From NCBI GenBank assembly GCA_017456605.1, contig JAFTJA010000003.1, forward strand, positions 21,137 to 85,136: a stretch of 64,000 nt of DNA. Reading direction: 5' to 3'. The translations under genes were made by a program, and so were the position numbers. Shown here in pieces: positions 1-7,352 of the stretch (positions are counted from its first letter, which is position 1; each line of letters opens with the position of its first letter). Origin of the DNA: Clostridia bacterium. Lineage in GTDB: Bacteria; Bacillota; Clostridia; Monoglobales; Monoglobaceae. Under the pieces are notes generated by a model that made no database searches, was not told where the DNA came from, and saw only the letters and a list, made by a program, of their open reading frames with translations.

Positions 1-1
1 A

Positions 2-250
2 ATCATCATAAGGTGCATTGTTATTGGTATAAATGCAAGAAACAATTTGGGGATGTATATTTGTTTTGGTGTTGCTGCGATGTTTACCTTTCACGTCATC
101 GAAAATGTAGGCATGTGCATAGGCGTTATGCCGGTCACCGGGATTCCCTTGCCGTTTTTCAGCTATGGCGGTTCATCACTTCTTACAAATCTCGTTGCAA
201 TAGGGCTGGTGCTCAATGTGAGATACCGAAGCAAGGTTATAAATTTTTAA
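2..250 (+). CDS. rodA: Rod shape-determining protein RodA, C-terminal fragment
   Basis: Only the last 82 codons are present; the gene enters from the left edge in frame 2. The translation contains the SEDS-family C-terminal block NVGMCIGVMPVTGIPLPF followed by SYGGSS and a final hydrophobic helix ending in RYRSKVINF. In this family RodA is the membrane peptidoglycan glycosyltransferase of the elongation machinery. The wording 'MPVTGIPLPF' is closer to RodA than to FtsW, which usually has 'PPTGVPLPF', so I prefer RodA over FtsW or SpoVE. The next gene follows after 15 bases on the same strand. Confidence 0.85.
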   Translation: MIIRCIVIGINARNNLGMYICFGVAAMFTFHVIENVGMCIGVMPVTGIPLPFFSYGGSSLLTNLVAIGLVLNVRYRSKVINF

Positions 251-265
251 TGCGGAGGTAATGAA

Positions 266-1330
266 ATGAATAGGCATATAAAAGCAACACCGAATGCATC
301 AAAAGATAGACTGGAGTATGTTGATGCAGTACGTGTTTTTGCTATTGTCATGGTGCTTTTGCTCCACTGTATATGTGATTATTCAAATCATTCAGGAAAC
401 TTTGGAAGGCCATTGTGGTGGATAACGGCTTTCCTGAATGAGATTACCCGAACAGGAGTGCCGTTGTTTTTCATGATAAGCGGCTTTTTGCTTATAGATG
501 GTGTAGACACATCAAACATTGGTGGGTTCTATAAGAGGCGTCTTTTAAAGGTAGCAGTTCCTTTTTTGGTTTATCACGTCTTTTATTATTGTTATTTCAG
601 ACTACATAACGGTCAAAATTTGCTGGATGGGACATTCTTTGTGCAACTGGTGAACAGTGGAAGTGCATATCATTTGTGGTTTGTGTATTCGATGTTAGTC
701 TTGTATCTTTTTGTTCCCTTTGTCAAAATGATTGTGGAAAAATCCACCGTGAAAATGCTCATGGCGTTTTTTGTATTGACTATATTCCAGACCACCTTAA
801 AACCTTTTCTCAATATTTTATTTGGTGGAAAGGTGTATTTTTTCTTTACAGAAGATGGTATCGTTGGCTATATGGGTTATGCAGTTTTGGGATACATACT
901 GGGTAGGCATGAAATCAAATGGGATAAAATAATGATAGCTCTTGGGCTTTTAGCTATACCGGTGTTTGCTTTAGTGAATTTTTGTGGAGCAATGCAGGGC
1001 AAGGGGTTTGTTTTCAATGGCGGTTATACAATAAACCATTATATTGAGGCAGCTGCTATATTTTTATTATTTAAAAAACTGAACGTTGGAAAGACCAGGG
1101 TGGTTGGGCTGTTGTCCGTTTTGTCGTTTAGGGCATACCTGATACATGTATTTGTAATAGAGTTATTTAAATCGGCATTGAGTAACTTCTCGCCCAGCGT
1201 AATGATGGCGCTGCTGTTTATATTAACTCTTTTATTAAGCTTTGTTTGGGCGTATGTTGTTGAGAGCTTTTATAAAATTGTGAAACAGAAGGGAGAAAAA
1301 TACCGCCATACCAAAGGTATGACGGCATAA
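266..1330 (+). CDS. Acyltransferase 3 family membrane protein
   Basis: A 354-residue polytopic membrane protein. Near the N-terminus it has the family pattern 'YVDAVRVFAIVMVLLLHC', in which the His after the first hydrophobic stretch is the usual catalytic-type residue, then 'RTGVPLFFMISGFLL' and about ten hydrophobic segments. These features identify the acyltransferase-3 (OafA/WecH-type) family, which transfers acetyl or other acyl groups to cell-surface sugars or lipids. The substrate cannot be told. The start ATG at 266 has GGAGG at 254-258. It follows rodA by 15 bases and may be co-transcribed. A hairpin at its 3' end serves the converging cca gene. Confidence 0.8.
   Translation: MNRHIKATPNASKDRLEYVDAVRVFAIVMVLLLHCICDYSNHSGNFGRPLWWITAFLNEITRTGVPLFFMISGFLLIDGVDTSNIGGFYKRRLLKVAVPFLVYHVFYYCYFRLHNGQNLLDGTFFVQLVNSGSAYHLWFVYSMLVLYLFVPFVKMIVEKSTVKMLMAFFVLTIFQTTLKPFLNILFGGKVYFFFTEDGIVGYMGYAVLGYILGRHEIKWDKIMIALGLLAIPVFALVNFCGAMQGKGFVFNGGYTINHYIEAAAIFLLFKKLNVGKTRVVGLLSVLSFRAYLIHVFVIELFKSALSNFSPSVMMALLFILTLLLSFVWAYVVESFYKIVKQKGEKYRHTKGMTA
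1296..1330 (-). terminator. Intrinsic terminator of cca, inside the 3' end of the acyltransferase gene
   Basis: Read on the minus strand, a 10-bp stem with one mismatch and a three-base loop (arms at about 1305-1314 and 1318-1327) is followed by TATTTTT. It lies just beyond the cca stop and overlaps the last codons of the convergent acyltransferase gene. Confidence 0.65.
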
Positions 1331-1336
1331 TATGGG

Positions 1337-2560
1337 TTAAAGTGTATTTTCTGACACATTTTTGAGATAATTCAGAAGTGTGTCTTTTTTATTTTCGCAA
1401 CGTTCTTCAATTACTGCATCAAGCAATTTGTTAAGGACTGTGCCTATCATAGAGCCTGATAGTCCAAAAGTATCTTTGAGGTCATTCCCGGTGACATCAA
1501 GCTGTTTAAATGAAAAACAGTCGTCGTTTGAAATGATTTCATCAACGATAGTTTTTGTGGGGGTTGTTTGTTCTGGGTCAAAAATGGATTTTATTGTTAA
1601 AAGATTCTGAAAGGTATCAAATCCTGTTTGAGAAATCATTTTTTTAACAGAAATCCTGTTGTCTGGGAGTGAACCATTCCAGTGGGTCAAAACTGATATA
1701 ACAAGGCTTTTGATATTGTTGGGGAATTTCATTCTGTCAAAAAAGCTTTTTGCGAGTGTCAGACAGTCTTTGTCGAGCCTTGAGGCGGCCAAAATAAGGT
1801 ATGCGGAAAGGCGCAAGCCCGTATTGCAGGGAATATTGTCAAGGATGCTTGCAAACCCCTCTAAATCGTTTTTTGAGGCTTCGCCAAAGAATAACTGGCT
1901 TGTTATATTAAAGGTTTTATTCAGAATATCCCCGGGAGCATTCGAAATGAGAATTTTAGAAAATTCAGAGGTTATTCGTTCGGCAGAAATGTTTTCAAGA
2001 AGCTTTGCGCACGTGTCCATAGCACGAAAAGTTTCTATCTCAATTCCAAAACCAAGCTGTGCTGCAAAACGCACTGCACGCATTATGCGGAGGGCATCCT
2101 CGCCAAAACGTGTTTTGGGGTTTCCCACGGCGCGTATTATGCCGCATTTCAGGTCCTCTTGTCCGCCAAATGGGTCGATTATGCCGAAGATGGGGCTGTA
2201 TGCCATAGCATTCACAGAAAAGTCACGGCGGCTCAGGTCTTCCTCTATACTGGCAGAAAAAGTGACATTTTCGGGATGTCTACTGTCCCTATAGTCGCCG
2301 TCAACACGAAAAGTTGTGATTTCAAGGGGGACATCTTCCCAAATTACGGTAACGGTACCGTGCTTTATGCCAGTGGGAATTACGTGTTCAGAATGAAAAA
2401 TCTTCTCAATATCCCAAGGCAAAGCAGATGTAGCAATGTCCCAGTCGGTGGGAGTTCTTCCGAGAATTGAATCGCGGACACAGCCGCCAACGGCATATGC
2501 CGAAAATTTAGCATCTTCGATTTTTGATATGGCAGAAGATACAAAATGAGGGAGGTTCAT
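1337..2560 (-). CDS. cca: CCA tRNA nucleotidyltransferase
   Basis: A 407-residue class II nucleotidyltransferase. The N-terminal head has GGCVRDSILGRTPTDWDIAT, where the two Asp residues of DWD are the metal ligands, then the basic/arginine-rich 'RRDFSVNAMAY' block and 'GEDALRIMRAVRFAAQLGF', all hallmarks of CCA-adding enzymes and poly(A) polymerases. It adds or repairs the 3' CCA of tRNAs. Some tRNAs in this window already encode CCA, so its role may be largely repair. The start overlaps the stop of the upstream gene by four bases, so the two are translationally coupled. Confidence 0.92.
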   Translation of the reverse strand: MNLPHFVSSAISKIEDAKFSAYAVGGCVRDSILGRTPTDWDIATSALPWDIEKIFHSEHVIPTGIKHGTVTVIWEDVPLEITTFRVDGDYRDSRHPENVTFSASIEEDLSRRDFSVNAMAYSPIFGIIDPFGGQEDLKCGIIRAVGNPKTRFGEDALRIMRAVRFAAQLGFGIEIETFRAMDTCAKLLENISAERITSEFSKILISNAPGDILNKTFNITSQLFFGEASKNDLEGFASILDNIPCNTGLRLSAYLILAASRLDKDCLTLAKSFFDRMKFPNNIKSLVISVLTHWNGSLPDNRISVKKMISQTGFDTFQNLLTIKSIFDPEQTTPTKTIVDEIISNDDCFSFKQLDVTGNDLKDTFGLSGSMIGTVLNKLLDAVIEERCENKKDTLLNYLKNVSENTL

Positions 2561-3378
2561 AAGGTGTCCTCCTTGCGCTCAGTTTCCTCAAAAATATCCA
2601 GAAAGAGCTCGTTGAAATAACGTATAGTCGGAATGTACCGAGCGATTGAGTTGACAGCATCCGGCAAGTCTTTTGGGAACTTGGGGAGAGTTATGTCATA
2701 GCGGTTGCCGCTTTTCAGCGATTTGTACGAAAAGGTACCCTGCATATCCAGAATAAGCTTGTTGGCAACATCGAAAGAAAAAGATACCATAGTATCACGC
2801 GTGGAATAGAATCCGGACAAGGGGCGTCCGCCAACACGGAAATTCTCTTTGATTAGCGGATTTACAAAATTTCCGTTATCTTTTATGTGAAACTGAAGAT
2901 GGTCTTTGAGTTCCCTGACGGACAGGGATATTTTTGTTGATTTGTGAACGCTGTTTTCTGCACTCCTGAGTGAACAATAAAGAAGATTCAAGAATGCAAA
3001 TTCAAACTTTTCCATATCAACAGTCATAGGGAAATTGCAACTGGAGCCCGGACAGAGGTCTATTTTGACAGAAATGTGGTCTGCGACAGTATCGGTCAAG
3101 GTTTTGGCTATTCCGGAAAGGACCTCTTCAGGATTGAAGCTTTGCAGTTTTGGGGAAAAGGGTGACGGGCTTTCCTGCGATAGAAGATGCTCAAAGATGT
3201 TGCAAACCCGGTTTATATGTATTGTGCAAAGATTTGCTGATGCTAAGTGTTCATAACAGAAAAGCGGGAGGTTTGTGGTGTTTTGGACTTTCTCAATGGC
3301 ATCGTGACAACAAAAAGCAAACTGACTTATGGCTGCAATGAATGTTCTTTCAAGTGATCTATTTGCGTTTCTTTTCAT
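2557..3378 (-). CDS. Histidine-kinase-like ATPase domain protein, divergent
   Basis: A 273-residue soluble protein. The middle looks like a GHKL ATPase fold: 'DMEKFEFAFLNLLYCSLRSAE' resembles the N-box helix, 'LQFHIKDNGNFVNP' the DxG/N motif and a weak 'RVGGRPLSGFYS' glycine region. No recognisable phospho-acceptor His box, transmembrane segment or sensor domain is seen, and the N-terminal half (about 1-90) is helical. It may be a degenerate sensor-kinase-type ATPase of the SpoIIAB/YcbB sort, or a structural relative without kinase activity. It is the first gene of a two-gene unit with cca. Confidence 0.5.
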   Translation of the reverse strand: MKRNANRSLERTFIAAISQFAFCCHDAIEKVQNTTNLPLFCYEHLASANLCTIHINRVCNIFEHLLSQESPSPFSPKLQSFNPEEVLSGIAKTLTDTVADHISVKIDLCPGSSCNFPMTVDMEKFEFAFLNLLYCSLRSAENSVHKSTKISLSVRELKDHLQFHIKDNGNFVNPLIKENFRVGGRPLSGFYSTRDTMVSFSFDVANKLILDMQGTFSYKSLKSGNRYDITLPKFPKDLPDAVNSIARYIPTIRYFNELFLDIFEETERKEDTL

Positions 3379-3583
3379 GGCGTAAAAATTCCTCCTTTAA
3401 ACTGTTGCTAAAAGTATACCACAAATTGGAAATATGTTCAATCCAAATCGGAAAATTGAGGAAAATGGCAGCAAAAAATAAAAAAATTTCGACTTGAAGT
3501 TGGAGTAAACGAGAGTAAACATAAGAAAAATAAAGAAAAACAGACTTTGCATATAGCTAAATTAAATTATTTGAAAAAAGGGG

Positions 3584-3612
3584 TTGACAAAAGAAAAAAT
3601 TAGTATTATAAT
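3584..3612 (+). promoter_or_regulatory. Sigma-A promoter for rplM-rpsI
   Basis: TTGACA at 3584-3589 and TATAAT at 3607-3612 are separated by 17 bases, a perfect consensus pair. Transcription should start near 3619, giving a leader of about 160 bases before rplM. Confidence 0.85.
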
Positions 3613-3617
3613 TGGAT

Positions 3618-3760
3618 ATGCTGCGCGAAGAGTGATACGTTGCAAAGGCGAAAATGCCTTGTCATTCAGGCCGCAGAAAAAATAAAAATGAGTTTACGGC
3701 GGACTGTGGACAAACTCACATATATGATTTGTGTGTGGTTTTGTCCATAGTCTGAAAGAA
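3618..3760 (+). promoter_or_regulatory. Structured leader of rplM-rpsI, likely L13-type ribosomal protein leader
   Basis: The transcript leader can form an outer CTGCG/CGCAG pairing (about 3620 and 3671) around an AAGGC/GCCTT hairpin, and then a long hairpin with 13-bp arms at about 3702-3714 and 3740-3752 ending just before the Shine-Dalgarno AGGAGG (3766-3771). Bacillota are known to have an autoregulatory L13 leader at this position; I infer the same function from place and structure but have not matched the consensus. The remaining upstream bases from 3379 to 3583 hold no visible gene. Confidence 0.5.
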
Positions 3761-3781
3761 GAATTAGGAGGTTATTTTAAA

Positions 3782-4216
3782 ATGTCAACTTATATGGCAA
3801 AAGCAAATGAGCTTGAAAAAAAGTGGTACATTATTGACGCTGCCGGCAAACCCCTTGGTCGTGTTGCTGCAAAGGCTGCTGAAATTCTCAGAGGAAAACA
3901 TCGTCCCGAGTTCACTCCCAACGTGAACTGCGGTGAATATGTTATCATTATCAACGCAAAAGACGCTGTTCTTACAGGCAAAAAGCTTGAACAGAAGAAA
4001 TGGTACAGACATACAGGTTATATCGGACACCTCAAGGAAGTGGCTTACAAGGATATGATGGCTGAAAACCCTGAAAAAGCTATGGAACTCGCTGTTTCCG
4101 GTATGCTTCCCCACAACACTTTGGGCAGACAGGCACTCAAAATGCTCAAGGTATACAAAGATGCAAATCACAATCATGCGGCACAGTCACCGGTTGAGTG
4201 GACTGGCGAGATATAA
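3782..4216 (+). CDS. rplM: 50S ribosomal protein L13
   Basis: A 144-residue protein beginning MSTYMAKANELEKKWYIIDA, with the conserved 'PLGRVAAKAAEILRGKH' , 'KKWYRHTGYIGHLKEV' and 'AVSGMLPHNTLGRQ' blocks of L13. L13 is an early-assembly protein of the large subunit. I choose ATG 3782 over an in-frame ATG at 3731 because AGGAGG (3766-3771) lies ten bases before it and homologues start here. It is followed by rpsI after 16 bases, the usual two-gene operon. Confidence 0.97.
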   Translation: MSTYMAKANELEKKWYIIDAAGKPLGRVAAKAAEILRGKHRPEFTPNVNCGEYVIIINAKDAVLTGKKLEQKKWYRHTGYIGHLKEVAYKDMMAENPEKAMELAVSGMLPHNTLGRQALKMLKVYKDANHNHAAQSPVEWTGEI

Positions 4217-4232
4217 GGGGAGGTAAAGAAAA

Positions 4233-4631
4233 ATGGCAAACGCAGTTCAGTATTACGGAACAGGTAGAAGAAAAGAATCTGTTGCCAGAGTAAGACTTGT
4301 ACCCGGCAACGGAACAATTACTATAAACAAGAGAGATATCGACGATTACTTTGGTCTTGAAACACTCAAAACCATCCTTCGTCAGCCATTGGTTCTCACA
4401 GGAACACTTGGCAAGTTTGACGTTTTGGTAAACGTTAAAGGCGGCGGCTTCACGGGTCAGGCAGGTGCTATCCGTCACGGTATCGCACGTGCACTTCTTG
4501 AAGTTGATGAAGAAGCTTTCCGTGCAACCCTCAAGGCTGCCGGTTACCTCACACGTGACCCAAGAATGAAGGAAAGAAAGAAGTACGGACTCAAGGCTGC
4601 AAGAAGAGCTCCACAGTTCTCAAAGAGATAA
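4233..4631 (+). CDS. rpsI: 30S ribosomal protein S9
   Basis: A 132-residue protein with '[19 protein letters not shown]' at the N-terminus and the basic tail '[17 protein letters not shown]', whose terminal Arg reaches the P-site tRNA in known ribosomes. Length and motifs are standard for S9. It is the second gene of the rplM-rpsI operon and is followed by a strong terminator. Confidence 0.97.
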   Translation: MANAVQYYGTGRRKESVARVRLVPGNGTITINKRDIDDYFGLETLKTILRQPLVLTGTLGKFDVLVNVKGGGFTGQAGAIRHGIARALLEVDEEAFRATLKAAGYLTRDPRMKERKKYGLKAARRAPQFSKR

Positions 4632-4649
4632 TCAGTTTTTGGTTATTAC

Positions 4650-4682
4650 AATCCCACAGACATTTGTCTGTGGGATTTTTTG
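4650..4682 (+). terminator. Intrinsic terminator of rplM-rpsI
   Basis: An 11 to 13-bp stem (arms AATCCCACAGACA and TGTCTGTGGGATT) is followed directly by a T-run, 20 bases past the rpsI stop. Confidence 0.9.
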
Positions 4683-4714
4683 TATAACGAAAACCACGCG
4701 ATAGTTTGAAGTAG

Positions 4715-4757
4715 TAAAATAAAAGTAGACACATGGAAAACCACCATGTATCTACTT
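4715..4757 (-). terminator. Intrinsic terminator of the CapA-family gene
   Basis: On the minus strand a 14-bp stem with one mismatch (arms at 4723-4736 and 4744-4757) is followed by TTTTATTTT. It lies about 20 bases beyond the stop of the minus-strand gene. Confidence 0.8.
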
Positions 4758-4775
4758 CACTATGCGGGTGGATGT

Positions 4776-5873
4776 TTACTTCTCGTTCGTCATATTATAT
4801 GTTGGACAAAGCTCGCGCCACACGTCTGTATGAGCTTCACAGTCAAGAAAGTGAGCAAATCTTGCGTTTTGTCTTTCGGTTGAACTTTCGGTATAACCTT
4901 CATTTATAACGTTCAAATAACGGTCTTTCACACTTTCACAGAAAGCGTGCCAACCTGCTTTCCATTCGCCGTTTTGAAGCTCTTTGTTACGTTTTTCAAA
5001 GCCTGCCAAGATTCTCTCTTTATCTTCGCCCTTGGCAACGGAAATGCCGTCAGTGTCATCGCAAGTGATAAAAGGAATAAATTCAATTTCGTTTGTTTCG
5101 GTATCATATTTTACAGCAAGGGATGTGTTCCACATTTCATCGGTGACGCCAAAATCGGGTTTTACGAAGTGGAAGTTGCCCTGCCCGTAAAGAATGTGAC
5201 CGCCCTCATAGCTTTCGTAACATCCAATGCAATGACTGTGCTGACAAAGAACAACGTCGGCACCGCTTCTCACCATTGCATGACAGGCTTTGTGGAGTCT
5301 TGGCGACGGATAGCGGCAAAGCTCCTTGCCACCATGGTAAATCACAATAACTCTGTCATTTTCTTTTTTTGCTTTTGCAATGTCTTCGATGGTATGGTAT
5401 TCATCATAAGGACGTGAGCCCATTCTGTCTTCAAGAGCATAGGAATATTCGTGCTCGCATACGGCGATGATAGCAACTTTTTCACCATCTTTTTCAAAAA
5501 CAATATTTTTTCTTGAATCTTCATAGTTGTTACCAAAGCCGGTATACAAAATGCCTGCTCTGCTGAGAGCCTCAAAGGTGTCTTTTACGCCCTGTTTGCC
5601 AAAATCAAAGAAGTGGTTGTTGCTGAGACCACAGCAGTTGACACCGAGTTCCGCAAGAACGTCAGCAACTTCGAAAACAGCTTTCAGAGGAGGACCAAAT
5701 TTTTCAATGGCGTTTTCACTGTCGGTGAGTGCACATTCAAGGTTGACAAAATTTATGTCGTTTCCCTGAAACACAGATACAGTGTCAGTGAAGAGCTTTT
5801 CGGTCTCTTTTTTTGCGAACAGTTGGTTTGTTTTGATAGTTGGCGAAAGGTCGCCGAGAAGTAATGCTTTCAT
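4776..5873 (-). CDS. CapA family metallophosphatase-like protein
   Basis: A 365-residue protein of the PGA_cap (CapA) family: 'VNLECALTDSENAIEKFGP', 'GLSNNHFFDFGKQGV', 'VIVIYHGGKELCRYPS' and 'GADVVLCQHSHCIGCYESYEGGHILYGQGNFHF' give the Asn/His metal-binding signature of this calcineurin-like superfamily. Members act in poly-gamma-glutamate capsule synthesis or as phosphatases of unknown substrate. There is no signal peptide, so it is probably cytoplasmic and not a classic capsule gene. I choose ATG 5873 rather than 5888 because GGGAG lies eight bases upstream of it. The gene is monocistronic. Confidence 0.8.
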   Translation of the reverse strand: MKALLLGDLSPTIKTNQLFAKKETEKLFTDTVSVFQGNDINFVNLECALTDSENAIEKFGPPLKAVFEVADVLAELGVNCCGLSNNHFFDFGKQGVKDTFEALSRAGILYTGFGNNYEDSRKNIVFEKDGEKVAIIAVCEHEYSYALEDRMGSRPYDEYHTIEDIAKAKKENDRVIVIYHGGKELCRYPSPRLHKACHAMVRSGADVVLCQHSHCIGCYESYEGGHILYGQGNFHFVKPDFGVTDEMWNTSLAVKYDTETNEIEFIPFITCDDTDGISVAKGEDKERILAGFEKRNKELQNGEWKAGWHAFCESVKDRYLNVINEGYTESSTERQNARFAHFLDCEAHTDVWRELCPTYNMTNEK

Positions 5874-5973
5874 AAATTTAACTCCCATCGTATATTGAAT
5901 TTGATATTGACATTAATAAATGTTAATATAAATTATAGCATACCAATTTCAAAATAGCAATGAAATATATTGA

Positions 5974-6156
5974 GAAATAACGGTACTTTTTTGCAATTTT
6001 TGTTCTACATACATTCAGCACCTTGGGAGCATGATTGGTCAGTATGGAGCAAACGAAGTGAAAGAGCCTGATATTGAGATTTTTGACGAAAATGCGGAGG
6101 AAGAGATTCTCAACATTTTTGGTGACAAAAATGCAAAGGTTTACCTTATTGAATGA
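5974..6156 (+). pseudogene. Possible gene remnant, C-terminal fragment of an unidentified protein
   Basis: An open stretch with protein-like composition runs from after a stop at 5971 to TGA at 6154, for example 'GQYGANEVKEPDIEIFDENAEEEILNIFG'. It has no convincing start or ribosome site and the preceding DNA is full of stops. It is followed by a terminator hairpin (6179-6217), as a real gene end would be. I do not recognise the family. It could also be a short independent gene from ATG 6031 (41 residues). Confidence 0.3.
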
Positions 6157-6178
6157 AATAGTATTTGCTATAAGAGTG

Positions 6179-6217
6179 ACAGTCATACCCCGTAAAATAT
6201 GGGTTATGACTGTTTTT
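6179..6217 (+). terminator. Intrinsic terminator after the remnant
   Basis: Arms ACAGTCATACCC (6179-6190) and GGGTTATGACTGT (6201-6213) are followed by TTTTTAT. Confidence 0.7.
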
Positions 6218-6233
6218 ATAACGAAAAACAGTG

Positions 6234-6262
6234 AAACCGCTTGATTTCAAGCGGTTTTCGTT
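6234..6262. terminator. Hairpin resembling a second terminator
   Basis: The arms AAACCGCTTG and CAAGCGGTTTT form a perfect stem with a four-base loop. It lies 20 bases after the previous terminator. The stretch from here to 6323 contains no gene that I can see. Confidence 0.5.
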
Positions 6263-6323
6263 GTATCAACCTTTCGGTTATTCTTTGGAAGAGCCGAATG
6301 GTTTGGATGCCGGTGTATTTTAG

Positions 6324-6502
6324 TCGATATGCAAACTTCGTTTGCTCGATATTTTTGTTATCACAAAATCGATATGTTTTTCGCTTTTCTCAAAACTCGA
6401 TATGATATAAATCTCGTTGCCGCAAGGCAACATATCGAGTGCGTCAGCACATATCGAGTCATTTATGACATATCGAAAATCTCGAAAGAGATTTATATCG
6501 AT
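6324..6502. repeat. Array of short hairpins separated by an ATATCGA / TCGATAT unit
   Basis: The heptamer TCGATAT or its complement ATATCGA occurs about eight times (6324, 6346, 6369, 6397, 6432, 6451, 6470, 6495 regions). Between copies stand small self-complementary inserts: GCAAACTTCGTTTGC, GTTGCCGCAAGGCAAC, GTGCGTCAGCAC, GTCATTTATGAC and AAATCTCGAAAGAGATTT. Spacer lengths of 12-18 bases and their palindromic nature exclude a CRISPR. It lies just downstream of the tRNA-Gln gene and its terminator. Confidence 0.8.
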
Positions 6503-6503
6503 G

Positions 6504-6536
6504 AAAAAGCGACTTGTCGAAACAAGTCGCTTTTTT
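6504..6536. terminator. Bidirectional terminator of the tRNA-Leu/tRNA-Gln unit
   Basis: Arms AAAAAGCGACTTGT and ACAAGTCGCTTTTTT with a four-base loop; T-runs are present on both strands. It sits two bases beyond the CCA end of tRNA-Gln. Confidence 0.85.
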
Positions 6537-6537
6537 C

Positions 6538-6611
6538 TGGCTGCCGGACTAGGATTCGAACCCAGACAAACAGAGTCAGAGTCTGCTGTGCTACCTTTAC
6601 ACAATCCGGCA
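6538..6611 (-). tRNA. tRNA-Gln (anticodon CTG)
   Basis: A 74-base cloverleaf on the minus strand. Acceptor arms TGCCGGA and TCCGGCA, anticodon stem GCAGA/TCTGT with loop CTCTGAC (anticodon CTG), T-loop TTCGAAT, and encoded CCA. It follows tRNA-Leu in one transcript. Confidence 0.92.
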
Positions 6612-6642
6612 ATATTAAATTCTCTATAAATAAAAAAGTATT

Positions 6643-6728
6643 TGGTGCGAGCAGTGGGACTTGAACCCACACGTCGGTTGACACACGCCCCTCAAACGTG
6701 CCTGTCTGCCTATTCCAGCATGCTCGCA
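6643..6728 (-). tRNA. tRNA-Leu (anticodon GAG)
   Basis: An 86-base class II tRNA with a long variable arm. Acceptor arms TGCGAGC and GCTCGCA, anticodon stem CACGT/GCGTG with loop TTGAGGG giving GAG, T-loop TTCAAGT, and encoded CCA. Confidence 0.92.
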
Positions 6729-6746
6729 TATCCAAACAGCTTTTAT

Positions 6747-6775
6747 AGTATAATACCTTTTAGAGCATTTGTCAA
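6747..6775 (-). promoter_or_regulatory. Sigma-A promoter of the tRNA-Leu/tRNA-Gln unit
   Basis: On the minus strand TTGACA (6775-6770) and TATACT (6752-6747) are spaced by 17 bases, about 20 bases upstream of tRNA-Leu. Confidence 0.85.
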
Positions 6776-6845
6776 GAGTTTTTTCAAAAAAAATGTTTTA
6801 TTTTTACTTTTTTTTGAATATTCTTGTTGTGGAGGCGATTATATC

Positions 6846-7319
6846 ATGAAATCAATAAAAACATATGTGGTATCAATTCTTATTCCTTTGCTGGTGGGAG
6901 GACTTTCGGCATTTCTCACGCGGAACAATATGATGCTCTATGAGGACATAATAAAACCACCCCTTGCGCCACCGGCGATACTTTTCCCTATTGTATGGAC
7001 AATTCTTTATATCCTTATGGGGATTGGTGCGGCAAGGGTTTATCTTAAACGTGATATTATGCCAAAAGAGGTGGCAGAGGCAAAAATGGTATATTTTCTT
7101 CAACTGGCGGTAAACTTCTTCTGGAGCCTTATCTTTTTCAACCAGAGGGCCTTTCTTGCGGCGTTTTTGTGGCTTGTGCTTTTGTGGCTGCTGATTGTTT
7201 TGATGCTTGTCAAATTCCGCAAGGTAGATTTGCCAGCAGCAGTTATAAACATACCGTACCTGATTTGGGTTACCTTTGCAGGGTATCTGAGTCTTGCGAT
7301 ATATCTGCTTAACAGATAG
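6846..7319 (+). CDS. tspO: TspO/MBR family membrane protein
   Basis: A 157-residue protein with five hydrophobic helices. Family signatures include 'LLVGGLSAFLTRN', 'KPPLAPPAILFPIVWTILYILMGIGAARVY' and 'QLAVNFFWSLIFFNQRAFLAA' with the conserved Trp and Asn-Phe-Trp-Ser positions. TspO proteins bind porphyrins and related ligands; the bacterial role is still debated. I choose ATG 6846, ten bases after GGAGG (6831-6835); the open frame further upstream runs through tRNA-Leu and is not coding. A terminator follows directly. Confidence 0.88.
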   Translation: MKSIKTYVVSILIPLLVGGLSAFLTRNNMMLYEDIIKPPLAPPAILFPIVWTILYILMGIGAARVYLKRDIMPKEVAEAKMVYFLQLAVNFFWSLIFFNQRAFLAAFLWLVLLWLLIVLMLVKFRKVDLPAAVINIPYLIWVTFAGYLSLAIYLLNR

Positions 7320-7320
7320 A

Positions 7321-7352
7321 AAAGGGGGATTGTGGCATCCCCCCCTTTTTAT
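7321..7352. terminator. Terminator between tspO and the PTS operon
   Basis: The arms AAAGGGGGAT and ATCCCCCCCTTT with T-runs on both strands can end both converging transcripts. It touches the stop codon of the PTS gene. Confidence 0.85.

Noticed and set aside
1380..2470. Plus-strand open frames opposite cca
   Set aside because: The minus-strand product is a clear CCA-adding enzyme; the opposite frames match nothing.
3785..4478. Minus-strand open frames opposite rplM and rpsI
   Set aside because: They are shadows of highly conserved ribosomal protein genes and have no ribosome sites.
6324..6502. Possible CRISPR array
   Set aside because: The constant unit is only seven bases, spacers are palindromic and 12-18 bases long, and no cas genes are nearby.
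6320..6735. Open frames across the tRNA pair and hairpin array on both strands
   Set aside because: They cover two clear tRNA genes, a terminator and repeats, and have no ribosome sites.
6642..6845. N-terminal extension of tspO
   Set aside because: It would run through tRNA-Leu; a good ribosome site and the family start are at 6846.
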